Shown piece by piece: positions 15,259 through 23,765 of a stretch of DNA of 39,315 nt. The position numbers were made by a program, and so were the translations under genes. The DNA comes from an uncultured Lachnospiraceae bacterium (GTDB lineage: Bacteria; Bacillota; Clostridia; Lachnospirales; Lachnospiraceae): assembly GCA_959022495.1 (NCBI GenBank), contig CAUEYX010000028.1, positions 1 through 39,315 on the forward strand, written 5' to 3'. Position 1 is the stretch's first letter. Every line of letters starts with the position of its first letter. The notes below the pieces were generated by a model that saw nothing but the letters and a program-made list of their open reading frames with translations, was not told the DNA's origin and searched no databases.

Positions 15259-15348
15259 ATCATACCGTGAGAAGCACCGAGACGGTCTGCCGAGGCAGTC
15301 AGACATGAAATAAAAATGTACTGATTCAGATAGGAGATGTGGCGTATC

Positions 15349-15378
15349 TTGACAGTATTCTTTCAGGTTTGGTACAAT
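15349..15378 (+). promoter_or_regulatory. promoter of the GntR regulator
   Basis: TTGACA, 18-bp spacer, TACAAT. An AGGCGT-GAA-ACGCCT inverted repeat immediately downstream (about 15386-15400) may be an operator or a leader hairpin. Confidence 0.75.
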
Positions 15379-15424
15379 AATCCAGAAGGCGTGAAACGCC
15401 TGGAAGAACTCTGTAAAACAGGAA

Positions 15425-16162
15425 ATGGAATGGATTATGTATCAATTTGAAAAGATGGAGAGGAAGCTTCTGGGAACGCAGGTTGAAGAGGAACTGATGA
15501 ATTACATTCTTCAAGAACCGGTGAATATCGGGGAGAAGCTTCCCAACGAATTTGAACTGGCGGAAAAATTCGGCGTAGGGCGGAGCACTATACGTGAAGC
15601 TGTGAAAGGACTTGCGTCACAGGGGATACTGGAAGTCAGGCGCGGTTCGGGCACATACGTGATCAGCACGGCGTCACCGGTAAATGACCCCCTGGGGTTG
15701 TCTAAACTGCAGGACAAGTATAAGCTTGCGCTGGAACTTTTCGAAGTTCGGCTCATGCTGGAACCGGAGATCGCTTCCAAAGCGGCAGAATACGCGGATG
15801 AGAAAGATATAGAGCAGATCAGGCAGATTTGCGATGAGACCGAACAACTGTATCTGCAAAATAAGAATCACATACAAAAAGACATAGAGTTTCACACATA
15901 TATTGCGAAATGCAGCAGGAATCGTGTAGTAGAGACGCTGATTCCAATTATCAATTCAGCGGTTATGACTTTTGCCAATCTGACTCACCTTAAACTGAAG
16001 GAGGAGACGATCCGGACACACCGCGCCATTACCATGGCCATCGAGGATAAAGATCCTGTTGGAGCCAAATGTGCCATGATGATGCATCTGACATACAATC
16101 GACAAGAATTAATCAGACAATTAAAAGAGCATCGTGCCGAGGAAAAGAAAGATAAAAAATAA
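15425..16162 (+). CDS. FadR-subfamily GntR transcriptional regulator
   Basis: Up to 245 residues (241 if ATG 15437 is used; neither start has a strong ribosome site). The N-terminal winged helix is typical (GEKLPNEFELAEKFGVGRSTIREAVKGLASQGILEVRRGSGTYV, split here as one domain at about residues 37-80). The C-terminal all-helical FCD domain contains FEVRLMLEPEIA, DIEFHTYIAKCSRN and a final histidine in HRAITMAIEDKD; such domains bind sugar acids or other carboxylates. It stands upstream of the sugar-acid operon, with a terminator in between, and is its likely regulator. Confidence 0.9.
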   Translation: MEWIMYQFEKMERKLLGTQVEEELMNYILQEPVNIGEKLPNEFELAEKFGVGRSTIREAVKGLASQGILEVRRGSGTYVISTASPVNDPLGLSKLQDKYKLALELFEVRLMLEPEIASKAAEYADEKDIEQIRQICDETEQLYLQNKNHIQKDIEFHTYIAKCSRNRVVETLIPIINSAVMTFANLTHLKLKEETIRTHRAITMAIEDKDPVGAKCAMMMHLTYNRQELIRQLKEHRAEEKKDKK

Positions 16163-16235
16163 TCATCAGACATTTCTTGAATAAAAAGAATCGATCAGGA
16201 AAATAATAACATATAAAAAGTAAAAACAGACAATG

Positions 16236-16273
16236 AAAAGAGGATTGCATAGTTTTGCAGCCCTCTTTTTTTG
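16236..16273 (+). terminator. terminator of the GntR gene
   Basis: AAAAGAGG pairs with CCTCTTTT around an inner TGCA/TGCA, followed by a run of seven T. Confidence 0.75.
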
Positions 16274-16301
16274 TGCAAATAGTAGAAAGAAGAGTATATA
16301 A

Positions 16302-16370
16302 ACATCTGATGTATTGACGGATAAACCGATAAATGATACATTTTAATCAAATAACATAAGACGTCTGATG
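16302..16370 (+). promoter_or_regulatory. promoter and candidate operators of the sugar-acid operon
   Basis: TTGACG (16314-16319), 17-bp spacer, TACATT (16337-16342). The decamer AC(A/G)TCTGATG flanks the promoter at 16302-16311 and 16361-16370. An inverted copy (CATCAGACAT) follows the gntR stop at 16164-16173. Three occurrences within 210 bp suggest GntR binding sites. Confidence 0.5.
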
Positions 16371-16389
16371 AAAAAGGAGGCCGATTTGC

Positions 16390-17472
16390 ATGGACAAAAT
16401 AAGAACAGGAATTATCGGATGTGGAAAAGTGGGTGATTTTCACGCGAGAGCCTACGAAGGAATCGAAAATAGTGATTTTATGGCGGTCTGCGACAGTAAT
16501 ATTGGCAGGGCAAAAGCATTCGCGGAAATATACGGAGTGGCAGCATATGATGATATTGAGAAAATGATACGGGAATGTGGACTGGACGTGGTAAGTGTGT
16601 GTACACCACATCCGCTTCACGCGGACCCGGCTGTGACAGCAGCTGACTGCGGATGCAATGTATTGATCGAAAAACCGCTGGCATCCACACTGGAGGACTG
16701 TGACCGTATTATAGAAGCCGGGCGGAAAAATCATGTGATCATCGGAACCATGGTACAGAGAAGGTTTTACCGTCCATGTATGAGAATCCGGCAGGCGGTT
16801 GAGGAAGGGAAGCTTGGAACTCCGGTTCTGGGAATGGTTACAATGCTGGGATGGAGGGACAAGAACTACTATGACAGCGATCCGTGGCGGGGAACTTGGA
16901 AAGGAGAAGGGGGAGGAGTACTGGTTAACCAGGCGCCGCATCAGATCGATCTGCTCCAGTGGTATATGGGCGAGGTTGATGAGATTTATGGTGTCTGGAA
17001 AAATCTGAACCATCCTTATATTGAGGTGGAAGATACAGCGGCAGCAGTAATCAAATTTAAAAACGGCGGAATCGGGAATATCGTCGTTTCAAACAGCCAG
17101 AATCCGGCTCTATACGGAAAGGTTCACATCTTCGGAGATAACGGAGCCGCCGTCGGCGTGCAGACAGACGGAGGGGCCATGTTCGTGGCAGGAATGTCCA
17201 CGATCGCGGAAGCGCCATACAATGACCTGTGGACAGTGAATGGAGAAGCCGAGATGCTGGAAGGCTGGAAAAAAGAGGATATGGAGTTCTTTAACAGCGT
17301 GGACTCTACACATTATTATCACAAACTGCAGATTCAAGATTTTGTAGATGCTGTTCAAAACGGGACGAAACCACTTGTGGACGCGGAAGAAGGGCGAAAG
17401 ACCGTAGAAATATTTACGGGTATTTACAGAGCGGCAGGGACAAACAGTGTCATTAAGTTTCCTATCAGGTAG
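16390..17472 (+). CDS. Gfo/Idh/MocA-family NAD(P) oxidoreductase
   Basis: A 360-residue dehydrogenase. An N-terminal Rossmann domain holds GIIGCGKVGDFHARAY and the family's EKPL motif (VLIEKPLAST near residue 97). The C-terminal alpha/beta domain has GGGVLVNQAPHQIDLLQWY near 177, with the conserved histidine of the active site. These enzymes oxidise sugars, inositols or their derivatives. GGAGG lies 9 nt before ATG 16390. It is first gene of the operon and 12 nt before the next. Confidence 0.92.
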   Translation: MDKIRTGIIGCGKVGDFHARAYEGIENSDFMAVCDSNIGRAKAFAEIYGVAAYDDIEKMIRECGLDVVSVCTPHPLHADPAVTAADCGCNVLIEKPLASTLEDCDRIIEAGRKNHVIIGTMVQRRFYRPCMRIRQAVEEGKLGTPVLGMVTMLGWRDKNYYDSDPWRGTWKGEGGGVLVNQAPHQIDLLQWYMGEVDEIYGVWKNLNHPYIEVEDTAAAVIKFKNGGIGNIVVSNSQNPALYGKVHIFGDNGAAVGVQTDGGAMFVAGMSTIAEAPYNDLWTVNGEAEMLEGWKKEDMEFFNSVDSTHYYHKLQIQDFVDAVQNGTKPLVDAEEGRKTVEIFTGIYRAAGTNSVIKFPIR

Positions 17473-17484
17473 AGGGGGAGCAGG

Positions 17485-18357
17485 ATGAAAATATCATATA
17501 ATGAGGCAACGGCGATGGGGTGTTCCACCCTTGAGAAAGATCTGTTGTTATGTGAAAAATATGGATTTGACTATATAGAGATACGTCTGGATATGCTCAA
17601 AGAATACTTAAAGACACATGAGGTGGAAGAACTGACAGAATTTTTCCGCGCAAGCCATATAAAACCGCATGCAGTAAACGCGCTGTATCTGTATCCTGAA
17701 TTCCTGGGAGAAGATGATGATCCGGCAAGGCAGAGAGAACTGATGGATGAGTTTCGCCTTGGACTTAAGATAAGCAGATGCATCGGAAACCACTGGTTTA
17801 TTATTGTCCCACCTTTGCAGCGTGATCCGCTGGGCGGGCCGTACAGAGGAACGTGGGATGAGACATTCGGCAGCTGCGTCCGTATTCTGAAAAAGCTTGG
17901 CGCAATGGCAGCGGAATATGAAGTAAAACTGTGTTTTGAACTCGTAGGGTTTGAACGGAGCAGTGTCCGGACAGTGGAAGAAGCAGATGCCATAATACGG
18001 GAGACCGATCTGCCGAATGTGGGATTTGTATTTGATTCCTATAATATTTATCTCAACCACTGTGTAAATGATTTTTCCGCAATTCAAAAAGTTCAGCCTG
18101 AAAAGATCTTTGCGGTTCATATGGTGAGCGGAATAGAGGTACCGGAAGAGGAGATGGGGCAGGACAAACGCTGTTTCCCGGACAGAGGCGTGGTTCATAT
18201 TGGGAATTTCCTTGAAAATCTAAAGAAAACAGGATATGACGGTATGGTTTCTGTCGAAACTTTTAATCCGGAATATTGGGAGAGGAAACCGGAATGGGTA
18301 ATAAGTACAGCATATGAAGCTGCCAGAAAAATGATGGAGATGCATGGCTGTATTTAA
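17485..18357 (+). CDS. TIM-barrel sugar isomerase/epimerase
   Basis: A 290-residue protein of the AP-endonuclease-2-like TIM barrel (xylose isomerase-like) family. Metal-ligand candidates follow the family order: Glu in LCFELVGFE (about residue 153), Asp-Ser-Tyr in VGFVFDSYNIYL (about 185), His in IFAVHMVSG (about 212) and Glu in VSVETFNPEYW (about 258). The substrate is probably a keto-sugar or sugar acid made by the neighbouring dehydrogenase; that is inference. Co-operonic. Confidence 0.88.
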   Translation: MKISYNEATAMGCSTLEKDLLLCEKYGFDYIEIRLDMLKEYLKTHEVEELTEFFRASHIKPHAVNALYLYPEFLGEDDDPARQRELMDEFRLGLKISRCIGNHWFIIVPPLQRDPLGGPYRGTWDETFGSCVRILKKLGAMAAEYEVKLCFELVGFERSSVRTVEEADAIIRETDLPNVGFVFDSYNIYLNHCVNDFSAIQKVQPEKIFAVHMVSGIEVPEEEMGQDKRCFPDRGVVHIGNFLENLKKTGYDGMVSVETFNPEYWERKPEWVISTAYEAARKMMEMHGCI

Positions 18358-18422
18358 TACAAAAGAGCATATGTAATTGTCGGAGAACGCAAAAATGAGA
18401 TGAAAGAGGAGGAAAGACAAGA

Positions 18423-19859
18423 ATGACACCTGCAACTTTTATAATTATGCTGATCGCAGCCATAATTATTCTGACTGTACTTACATTAAAATTTAAAATG
18501 CATCCGGTGATGACGCTTTTCATTACAGCGGTTTTTATCGGCCTGGTATCAGGAAAATCGCTGGTAGATACATTTTCCTCAATAACCGATTATTTTGGTT
18601 CCACACTGGGAAGTATCGGAGTTATGATCATCTTCGGCGCTGTTATAGCGTCCGGCATCTCAGATACAGGAGCCGCGACAAGTATTGTAAATTTCTTTAT
18701 CAGGCTCTTCAGGGGGAAACACCTGGAGCTTGCGCCGGCGCTTACCGGATTTATTATGAGTATCCCGGTATTCGGTGACATCGCGATTATCCTGAATGCC
18801 CCCATTTCCGCAATCCTGGCAAAAAGGAAAAAGATGAGTATGACGCAAGTCGCACCTTTTGTAAATCTGGGGCTGACGCTTACCCACGGACTCGTTCCGC
18901 CGACTCCGGGAGTCCTGGCGGTCTCGGTGATGCTTGGGGCAGATGTCGGAACCGTGATACTCTGGGGCCTGTTATGCAGCGTGGTATCCTTTGCCGTGTG
19001 TTACCTGGTGCTTTCTCCGCTCTATGCGAAGGGAGAATATATCGAGCCGCTGGCTGATTATACAGAAGGAATTGAGGCAGTGGATGATACATCCTCTGTG
19101 GAGAATCTTGTGATTAAAGAAGAGAATATTCCGAGAGCAGGTATTTCTTTTATTCCACTGCTTCTGCCGGCGGTTATGATCGCGGTTGGTTCTATCGGAA
19201 AACTTTTTGTTGAAGAGGGATCAGGTTCCTATGTATTTTTCGATACTTTCGGAAATACGGTTTTAGCATTATTCTGTGGTATTATAGTTCTTGGATTTAT
19301 GGTATTCGGACGGAAAGATAAAGTAGTCTGCAAGGCAAATGAAGCGGCAGGCGAAAACGAACTCTCTGAAAAAAGTTCCTGGACGGAGATCGTGTTCGGA
19401 AACTGGTGCGGCCGTGCGCTGAAAATTGCGATCAGCGCGTTGCTTATCACGGCAATGGGAGGGGCAATGGGAGGTATCCTCCGAGAAAACGAAGCGATCA
19501 GCGTCATTGGCAGCTCCATTGCGGCAACGAGTTTCCCGAGCATTTTGATTCCGTTCCTGCTTGCGGCCATTTTGATGACCGTGTGTGGCTCCATGACAAC
19601 TGCGTCTATGACAGCCGCCGCGCTGATGGTGGAACTGCTCCCGGTACTTGGCATAAGCCCGGTGGCCGCGACACTTGCGATCGGAGCGGGCTCCATGGTA
19701 GGATGGCATGTAAATAACAGCGGATTCTGGATCTTTACATCTTTGTATGGATTTGATACGAAACAGGGCCTGAAGTACTTTACAACAACAAATGCGCTGG
19801 GAGGGATCGTGGCGTTTATCTGTCTGGCGGGACTTACGCTTGTCGGGCTGGCTGCTTAG
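18423..19859 (+). CDS. GntP-family gluconate/sugar-acid:H+ symporter
   Basis: A 478-residue permease with about 12-14 membrane segments, typical for GntP (E. coli about 447). PVFGDIAIILNAPI near residue 120 and LTHGLVPPTPG near 155 are family hallmarks, and the C-terminal half has SMVGWHVNNSGFWIF. It imports gluconate or a related aldonate/hydroxy acid with protons. GAGGAGG lies upstream. It is the uptake component of the cluster. Confidence 0.93.
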   Translation: MTPATFIIMLIAAIIILTVLTLKFKMHPVMTLFITAVFIGLVSGKSLVDTFSSITDYFGSTLGSIGVMIIFGAVIASGISDTGAATSIVNFFIRLFRGKHLELAPALTGFIMSIPVFGDIAIILNAPISAILAKRKKMSMTQVAPFVNLGLTLTHGLVPPTPGVLAVSVMLGADVGTVILWGLLCSVVSFAVCYLVLSPLYAKGEYIEPLADYTEGIEAVDDTSSVENLVIKEENIPRAGISFIPLLLPAVMIAVGSIGKLFVEEGSGSYVFFDTFGNTVLALFCGIIVLGFMVFGRKDKVVCKANEAAGENELSEKSSWTEIVFGNWCGRALKIAISALLITAMGGAMGGILRENEAISVIGSSIAATSFPSILIPFLLAAILMTVCGSMTTASMTAAALMVELLPVLGISPVAATLAIGAGSMVGWHVNNSGFWIFTSLYGFDTKQGLKYFTTTNALGGIVAFICLAGLTLVGLAA

Positions 19860-19916
19860 TTTACTTATCAAAAGTGATGAAATATGAGTTTCTCTGAAAA
19901 TATATGCTGCCTTTTG

Positions 19917-19934
19917 CCCGGTCGGAAGACCGGG
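19917..19934 (+). other. perfect 7-bp hairpin with GGAA tetraloop in the operon
   Basis: CCCGGTC-GGAA-GACCGGG between gntP and the next gene. It has no U-tract, so it is more likely a processing, stabilising or attenuating element than a terminator. Confidence 0.5.
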
Positions 19935-19961
19935 TAGAATGGCGTTGGGATGGAGGTTTTT

Positions 19962-20726
19962 ATGATTGACTTTTTCACGTCGAGCAGACGGATTGCCATA
20001 GCAGGGAGCGTGACCGGCAGTATGGCGGCGGCATGTGCTGTCTGGGGCCTGTATGATGGAAAACTGCCATCAAAAATACTGATGACAGTTCTGGCGGTGA
20101 TTGTGATTGTAAATGTGTTCATATATATTGCGCGGATATTCGCCCTGCGGAAATATCAGGAAATACTTTTAGAACTGTATGAGGGGCTTGAAATGAAAAG
20201 TTTTTTGAAAAAGGCAGAGCCGCTTTTGGATCGAAAGGCTGGTGTGAAAGAGGCTGTCACACATGCTGTTCACGTAGCTAACGCCTATCTTGCACTGGGC
20301 GATGCGGACGCGGCGGCTGTTCTGTTGAGGCGGCAGCAGATTCCAGAGAAGATGATGGAATTAAAAGGCACAGTATATGCGAACTTAGGGTCCGCCTATC
20401 TGCAGATGGGCGATGTCAGGAACGCGGAAGAAATGATCAGAAAATTAAAAGAGATCACAAAAAATACAGACTGTGCGAAAGACTTCCGAAAAAAAGCGAA
20501 TTACACTCTGGCGTACCAGCAGGCGTGTCTTGCAAGTCTCCTTGGAGAGGAAGGAAAGAAAGAGATTGTGGAAAAAAACTACGAGAATGCGCGCCAATCG
20601 CTGCATAAGTTAAATACGGGAATTTTTCTGATAAAATTGTATAAAAGTACCGGCGAAATAAGAAAAATGGAAGAAATCAGGAAAGATATAGATTTTATCC
20701 GGCATCAGCAGATGGCAGAATCTTAA
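19962..20726 (+). CDS. membrane-anchored TPR-like protein
   Basis: A 254-residue protein starting at ATG 19962 (GGAGG, 5 nt; the ATG at 19950 overlaps that site). Two hydrophobic helices (about residues 10-28 and 35-55) are followed by a soluble, helical domain with TPR-like units such as HAVHVANAYLALGDADAA and VYANLGSAYLQMGDVRNAEE. The enzymatic role is unclear. Its place between the permease and dehydratase of a catabolic operon is unusual; scaffold or unrelated passenger are both possible. Confidence 0.75.
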   Translation: MIDFFTSSRRIAIAGSVTGSMAAACAVWGLYDGKLPSKILMTVLAVIVIVNVFIYIARIFALRKYQEILLELYEGLEMKSFLKKAEPLLDRKAGVKEAVTHAVHVANAYLALGDADAAAVLLRRQQIPEKMMELKGTVYANLGSAYLQMGDVRNAEEMIRKLKEITKNTDCAKDFRKKANYTLAYQQACLASLLGEEGKKEIVEKNYENARQSLHKLNTGIFLIKLYKSTGEIRKMEEIRKDIDFIRHQQMAES

Positions 20727-20748
20727 AGAGAGAAAGGGGAAACGAGAT

Positions 20749-22497
20749 ATGAATTGTTTGAAAAGTCAGGAGATGCGCATGGCTGCGCCTGAACTGGACC
20801 CACTGAAAATAGGGACTGGGTGGAAACCGGAGGATCTGTCAAAACCACAGATAATCATTGAAAGTACATACGGGGACAGTCATCCGGGAAGCGGGCACCT
20901 GAATCTTCTGGTCGAGGAAGTAAAAAAAGGAATTAAAGAGGCAGGAGGATATGGCGCAAGATATTTCTGTACAGATATATGTGACGGTGAGAGTCAAGGC
21001 ACGGACGGAATCAATTTCAGCCTTGTAAGCCGTGAAATGATTGCCAATATGATCGAAATCCATGCGAATGCGACTCCTTTTGACGCAGGTGTTTATCTGG
21101 CAAGCTGTGATAAAGGAATGCCGGCCAATCTGATGGGGCTGTGCCGTGTTAATATTCCGGCGGTTGTCGTGCCGGGGGGGACTATGAATGCAGGACCAGA
21201 TATGCTTACGCTTGAGCAGCTGGGCATGTACAGCGCCAGATATCAGCGGGGGGAGATCAGCCGGGAGAAACTGGACTGGGCAAAATATAACGCGTGTCCA
21301 AGCTGCGGGGCATGTTCCTTCATCGGGACAGCTTCCACGATGCAGATTATGGCAGAAGCACTCGGGCTGGCTCTTCCCGGAAGCGCTCTGATGCCGGCGA
21401 CCAGTCCGGATCTGCTCGCATTTGCCAGGGAGGCGGGCAGATTATCCGTAAAGCTTTCGATGATGGAGCATATGCGGCCAAGTGATATTGTGACTATGGA
21501 TAGTTTTGAGAATGCGATCATGGTCCATGCGGCAATATCCGGCAGTACAAACTGTCTGCTTCATCTGCCGGCAGTCGCGCATGAACTGGGAATTGAAATT
21601 ACAGGAGATACGTTTGACAGATTACATAGAAACGCAAAATATCTTTTGGATGTGCGTCCTGCAGGGCGCTGGCCGGCAGAGTGCTTCTATTATGCGGGCG
21701 GTGTGCCGGCAATTATGGAAGAGATTAAAGAATGCCTGCATCTGGACGCAATGACTGTGACAGGGAAAACTTTGGGTGAGAATCTTGCCGAACTTAAGGA
21801 AAACGGGTTCTATGAACGGTGCGGAAAATGGCTTGCTGAGTTTAACAAACGCTATGGAGTATCTATAACAAAAGAGGATATCATACGACCTTGTGATAAG
21901 GCGCTGGGGACGGAAGGAAGCATCGCGGTCTTGAGAGGAAACCTGGCGCCGGAGGGAGCGGTAATCAAGCATACAGCTTGTCCGAAAGAAATGTTTAAAG
22001 CAGTGCTTCGGGCAAAGCCGTTTGACAGTGAAGAAGAATGCCTGGACGCGGTTTTGAAACATAGAGTAGAAAAAGGCGACGCGGTATTTATCCGATACGA
22101 AGGCCCGAAAGGAAGCGGGATGCCGGAGATGTTCTATACTTCCGAGGCGATCAGCAGTGATAAAGAACTCGGCCGGAGTATCGCGTTGATTACGGACGGG
22201 CGGTTTTCGGGGGCATCCACAGGACCTGTGATCGGACACTGCAGCCCTGAAGCGGCGGACGGAGGGCCGATTGCCCTTGTAGAAGAGGATGATCTGATAG
22301 AGATTGACATTATGGCCAGAAAGCTGAATATTATAGGAATCCGCGGCGAGAAAAAAGCACCGGAAGAAATCGATGCTGTTCTGGCCAGGAGAAAGGAAAA
22401 ATGGAAACCGGGAAAACGCCGTTATGAACGGGGTGTGCTGCGTATGTTCAGCGAGCATGCGGCCAGCCCGATGAAAGGAGCATATCTGGAATTCTAA
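20749..22497 (+). CDS. IlvD/Edd-family sugar-acid dehydratase
   Basis: A 582-residue Fe-S dehydratase. Cluster and metal cysteines are in ICDGESQG (about residue 79), ASCDKGMPAN (about 118) and NACPSCGACSFIGTASTMQ (about 184). The C-terminal motif LITDGRFSGASTGPVIGHCSPEA is conserved in the family. Members convert dihydroxy-acids, phosphogluconate or aldonates to 2-keto-3-deoxy acids. With a GntP permease and sugar dehydrogenase beside it, an aldonate (not an amino-acid precursor) is the likely substrate. No aldolase or KDG kinase follows. Confidence 0.9.
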   Translation: MNCLKSQEMRMAAPELDPLKIGTGWKPEDLSKPQIIIESTYGDSHPGSGHLNLLVEEVKKGIKEAGGYGARYFCTDICDGESQGTDGINFSLVSREMIANMIEIHANATPFDAGVYLASCDKGMPANLMGLCRVNIPAVVVPGGTMNAGPDMLTLEQLGMYSARYQRGEISREKLDWAKYNACPSCGACSFIGTASTMQIMAEALGLALPGSALMPATSPDLLAFAREAGRLSVKLSMMEHMRPSDIVTMDSFENAIMVHAAISGSTNCLLHLPAVAHELGIEITGDTFDRLHRNAKYLLDVRPAGRWPAECFYYAGGVPAIMEEIKECLHLDAMTVTGKTLGENLAELKENGFYERCGKWLAEFNKRYGVSITKEDIIRPCDKALGTEGSIAVLRGNLAPEGAVIKHTACPKEMFKAVLRAKPFDSEEECLDAVLKHRVEKGDAVFIRYEGPKGSGMPEMFYTSEAISSDKELGRSIALITDGRFSGASTGPVIGHCSPEAADGGPIALVEEDDLIEIDIMARKLNIIGIRGEKKAPEEIDAVLARRKEKWKPGKRRYERGVLRMFSEHAASPMKGAYLEF

Positions 22498-22526
22498 CCA
22501 TCTTTTTACTCGATAAGATTCAACAC

Positions 22527-22583
22527 GATATCCGCAGGACGATTCCTCGTAAGCCGCAATGTTGTCATAATCCTGCGGATATC
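22527..22583. terminator. long inverted repeat between convergent genes
   Basis: 13-bp perfect arms (GATATCCGCAGGA and TCCTGCGGATATC) flank a 31-nt loop that itself holds ACGA-TTCC-TCGT. It lies between the dehydratase and yjiM stops. It lacks a T-run, so its terminator role is likely but not certain. Confidence 0.5.
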
Positions 22584-22599
22584 ATATGTTAGAATATCT

Positions 22600-23751
22600 T
22601 TACAGCATTTCAATGAAGGCCGCGATCCTTGTATTGAGCTGTCCGATATCAGCCTGTGAATAATCCGTTTCTACGCTGATGTAAGGAATCTGTTTTTCTT
22701 CGTTAACGAATTTGCGGATGCCGAAGGATTCGACGTTATAGGTATGGCATGCCTGAAGCGTCATCTCCACAACGCCGTCTACCTTGTATTCATCGATGAG
22801 ACGGCCGAGGAGCTCCAGTCTGTTGGGGTTCGGTGTCATGACCGAGCATCCGATGTTCAGGTAACGTTCTGCCAGAGCGTCGTATACGTCCGGATTCTCC
22901 TCATCCACCAGCTTGTCAATGGATTTGGCGCCTGTACAGTTCTCATATGTAACGACCACAGCGCCATTATCCTCCACCGCGCGGATGACTTTCTCCGTAG
23001 CTCCGCCGATGGGACATCCAGTGATCAGGATGCGGGGCATTTTCTTAAGCATTTTGCCCTCGGCGTATTCTTGATTGATCTTGTCCACAAGGGCCTCTAC
23101 TTCCGCGGGGATTTCCCTGCGGTCGAACTTAAATGTGCTTCCATAGAGCACTTTGAACAGATCGTGCCCGGTGATCGGAGCGGGATCATTTTTCATGACC
23201 TCGTAAAGCTTTCTAAGGGAGCGTCTGCCGGCGTTGTTGATTTTGACTGCCTCTCGGATCTGATCTTCTGTGATCGTTACGTCAAACTTCTTTTCCAAAT
23301 ATTCACGGAAGCGGATCATCTCACTGCGCCAGAGCTTTAACGCTGCCTCACCCTGTGTGTTGGGAAGCTCCATAAGGAACACATCCTTGAATTCAGCCAT
23401 ATATTCGTACATCTTTTTCTTTCCGTCGCAGGTCGTCTCGCCTACTACCACATCGGAGAAGTAGAAAAACGGACATTTATCCGTGCGGGCGAATCCGTAG
23501 CTGGATTTGATCAGTGGACAGAGATTCTTCGGCAGTTCTTTCTCCGCCTCCTGGATGGTCTCATCGGATGTGGAACACAGACCGACTGTCGCCGCGCCCA
23601 TTGCCATGGCGATTTCCTGCGGGAAGTAGGTGCAGTACGCGCCAACCACCGGCACACCCTGTTCCTTCAATTTCTTCACACCGAGGAAGGAATTCTTTCT
23701 CTGTTCCGCGAATTCTTCAAATATTTCCGGTAAGTCTTTAATTAATTCCAT
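22600..23751 (-). CDS. yjiM: double-cubane cluster protein / 2-hydroxyacyl-CoA dehydratase-like (YjiM)
   Basis: A 383-residue Fe-S protein whose sequence and length match E. coli YjiM closely from memory (shared stretches such as GAYCTYFPQEI-type, NLCPLIKSSYGFA, GETTCDGKKKMYEYMAEF, ILITGCPIGGA, QACHTYNVES). Conserved cysteines in these motifs suit the [8Fe-9S] double-cubane cluster described for the DCCP relatives of the HgdB/BcrC family. Such proteins use ATP-driven low-potential electrons; the physiological substrate is unknown. It is 14 nt downstream of its activator in one operon. Confidence 0.9.
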   Translation of the reverse strand: MELIKDLPEIFEEFAEQRKNSFLGVKKLKEQGVPVVGAYCTYFPQEIAMAMGAATVGLCSTSDETIQEAEKELPKNLCPLIKSSYGFARTDKCPFFYFSDVVVGETTCDGKKKMYEYMAEFKDVFLMELPNTQGEAALKLWRSEMIRFREYLEKKFDVTITEDQIREAVKINNAGRRSLRKLYEVMKNDPAPITGHDLFKVLYGSTFKFDRREIPAEVEALVDKINQEYAEGKMLKKMPRILITGCPIGGATEKVIRAVEDNGAVVVTYENCTGAKSIDKLVDEENPDVYDALAERYLNIGCSVMTPNPNRLELLGRLIDEYKVDGVVEMTLQACHTYNVESFGIRKFVNEEKQIPYISVETDYSQADIGQLNTRIAAFIEML

Positions 23752-23765
23752 ATCATTTTCCTTTC

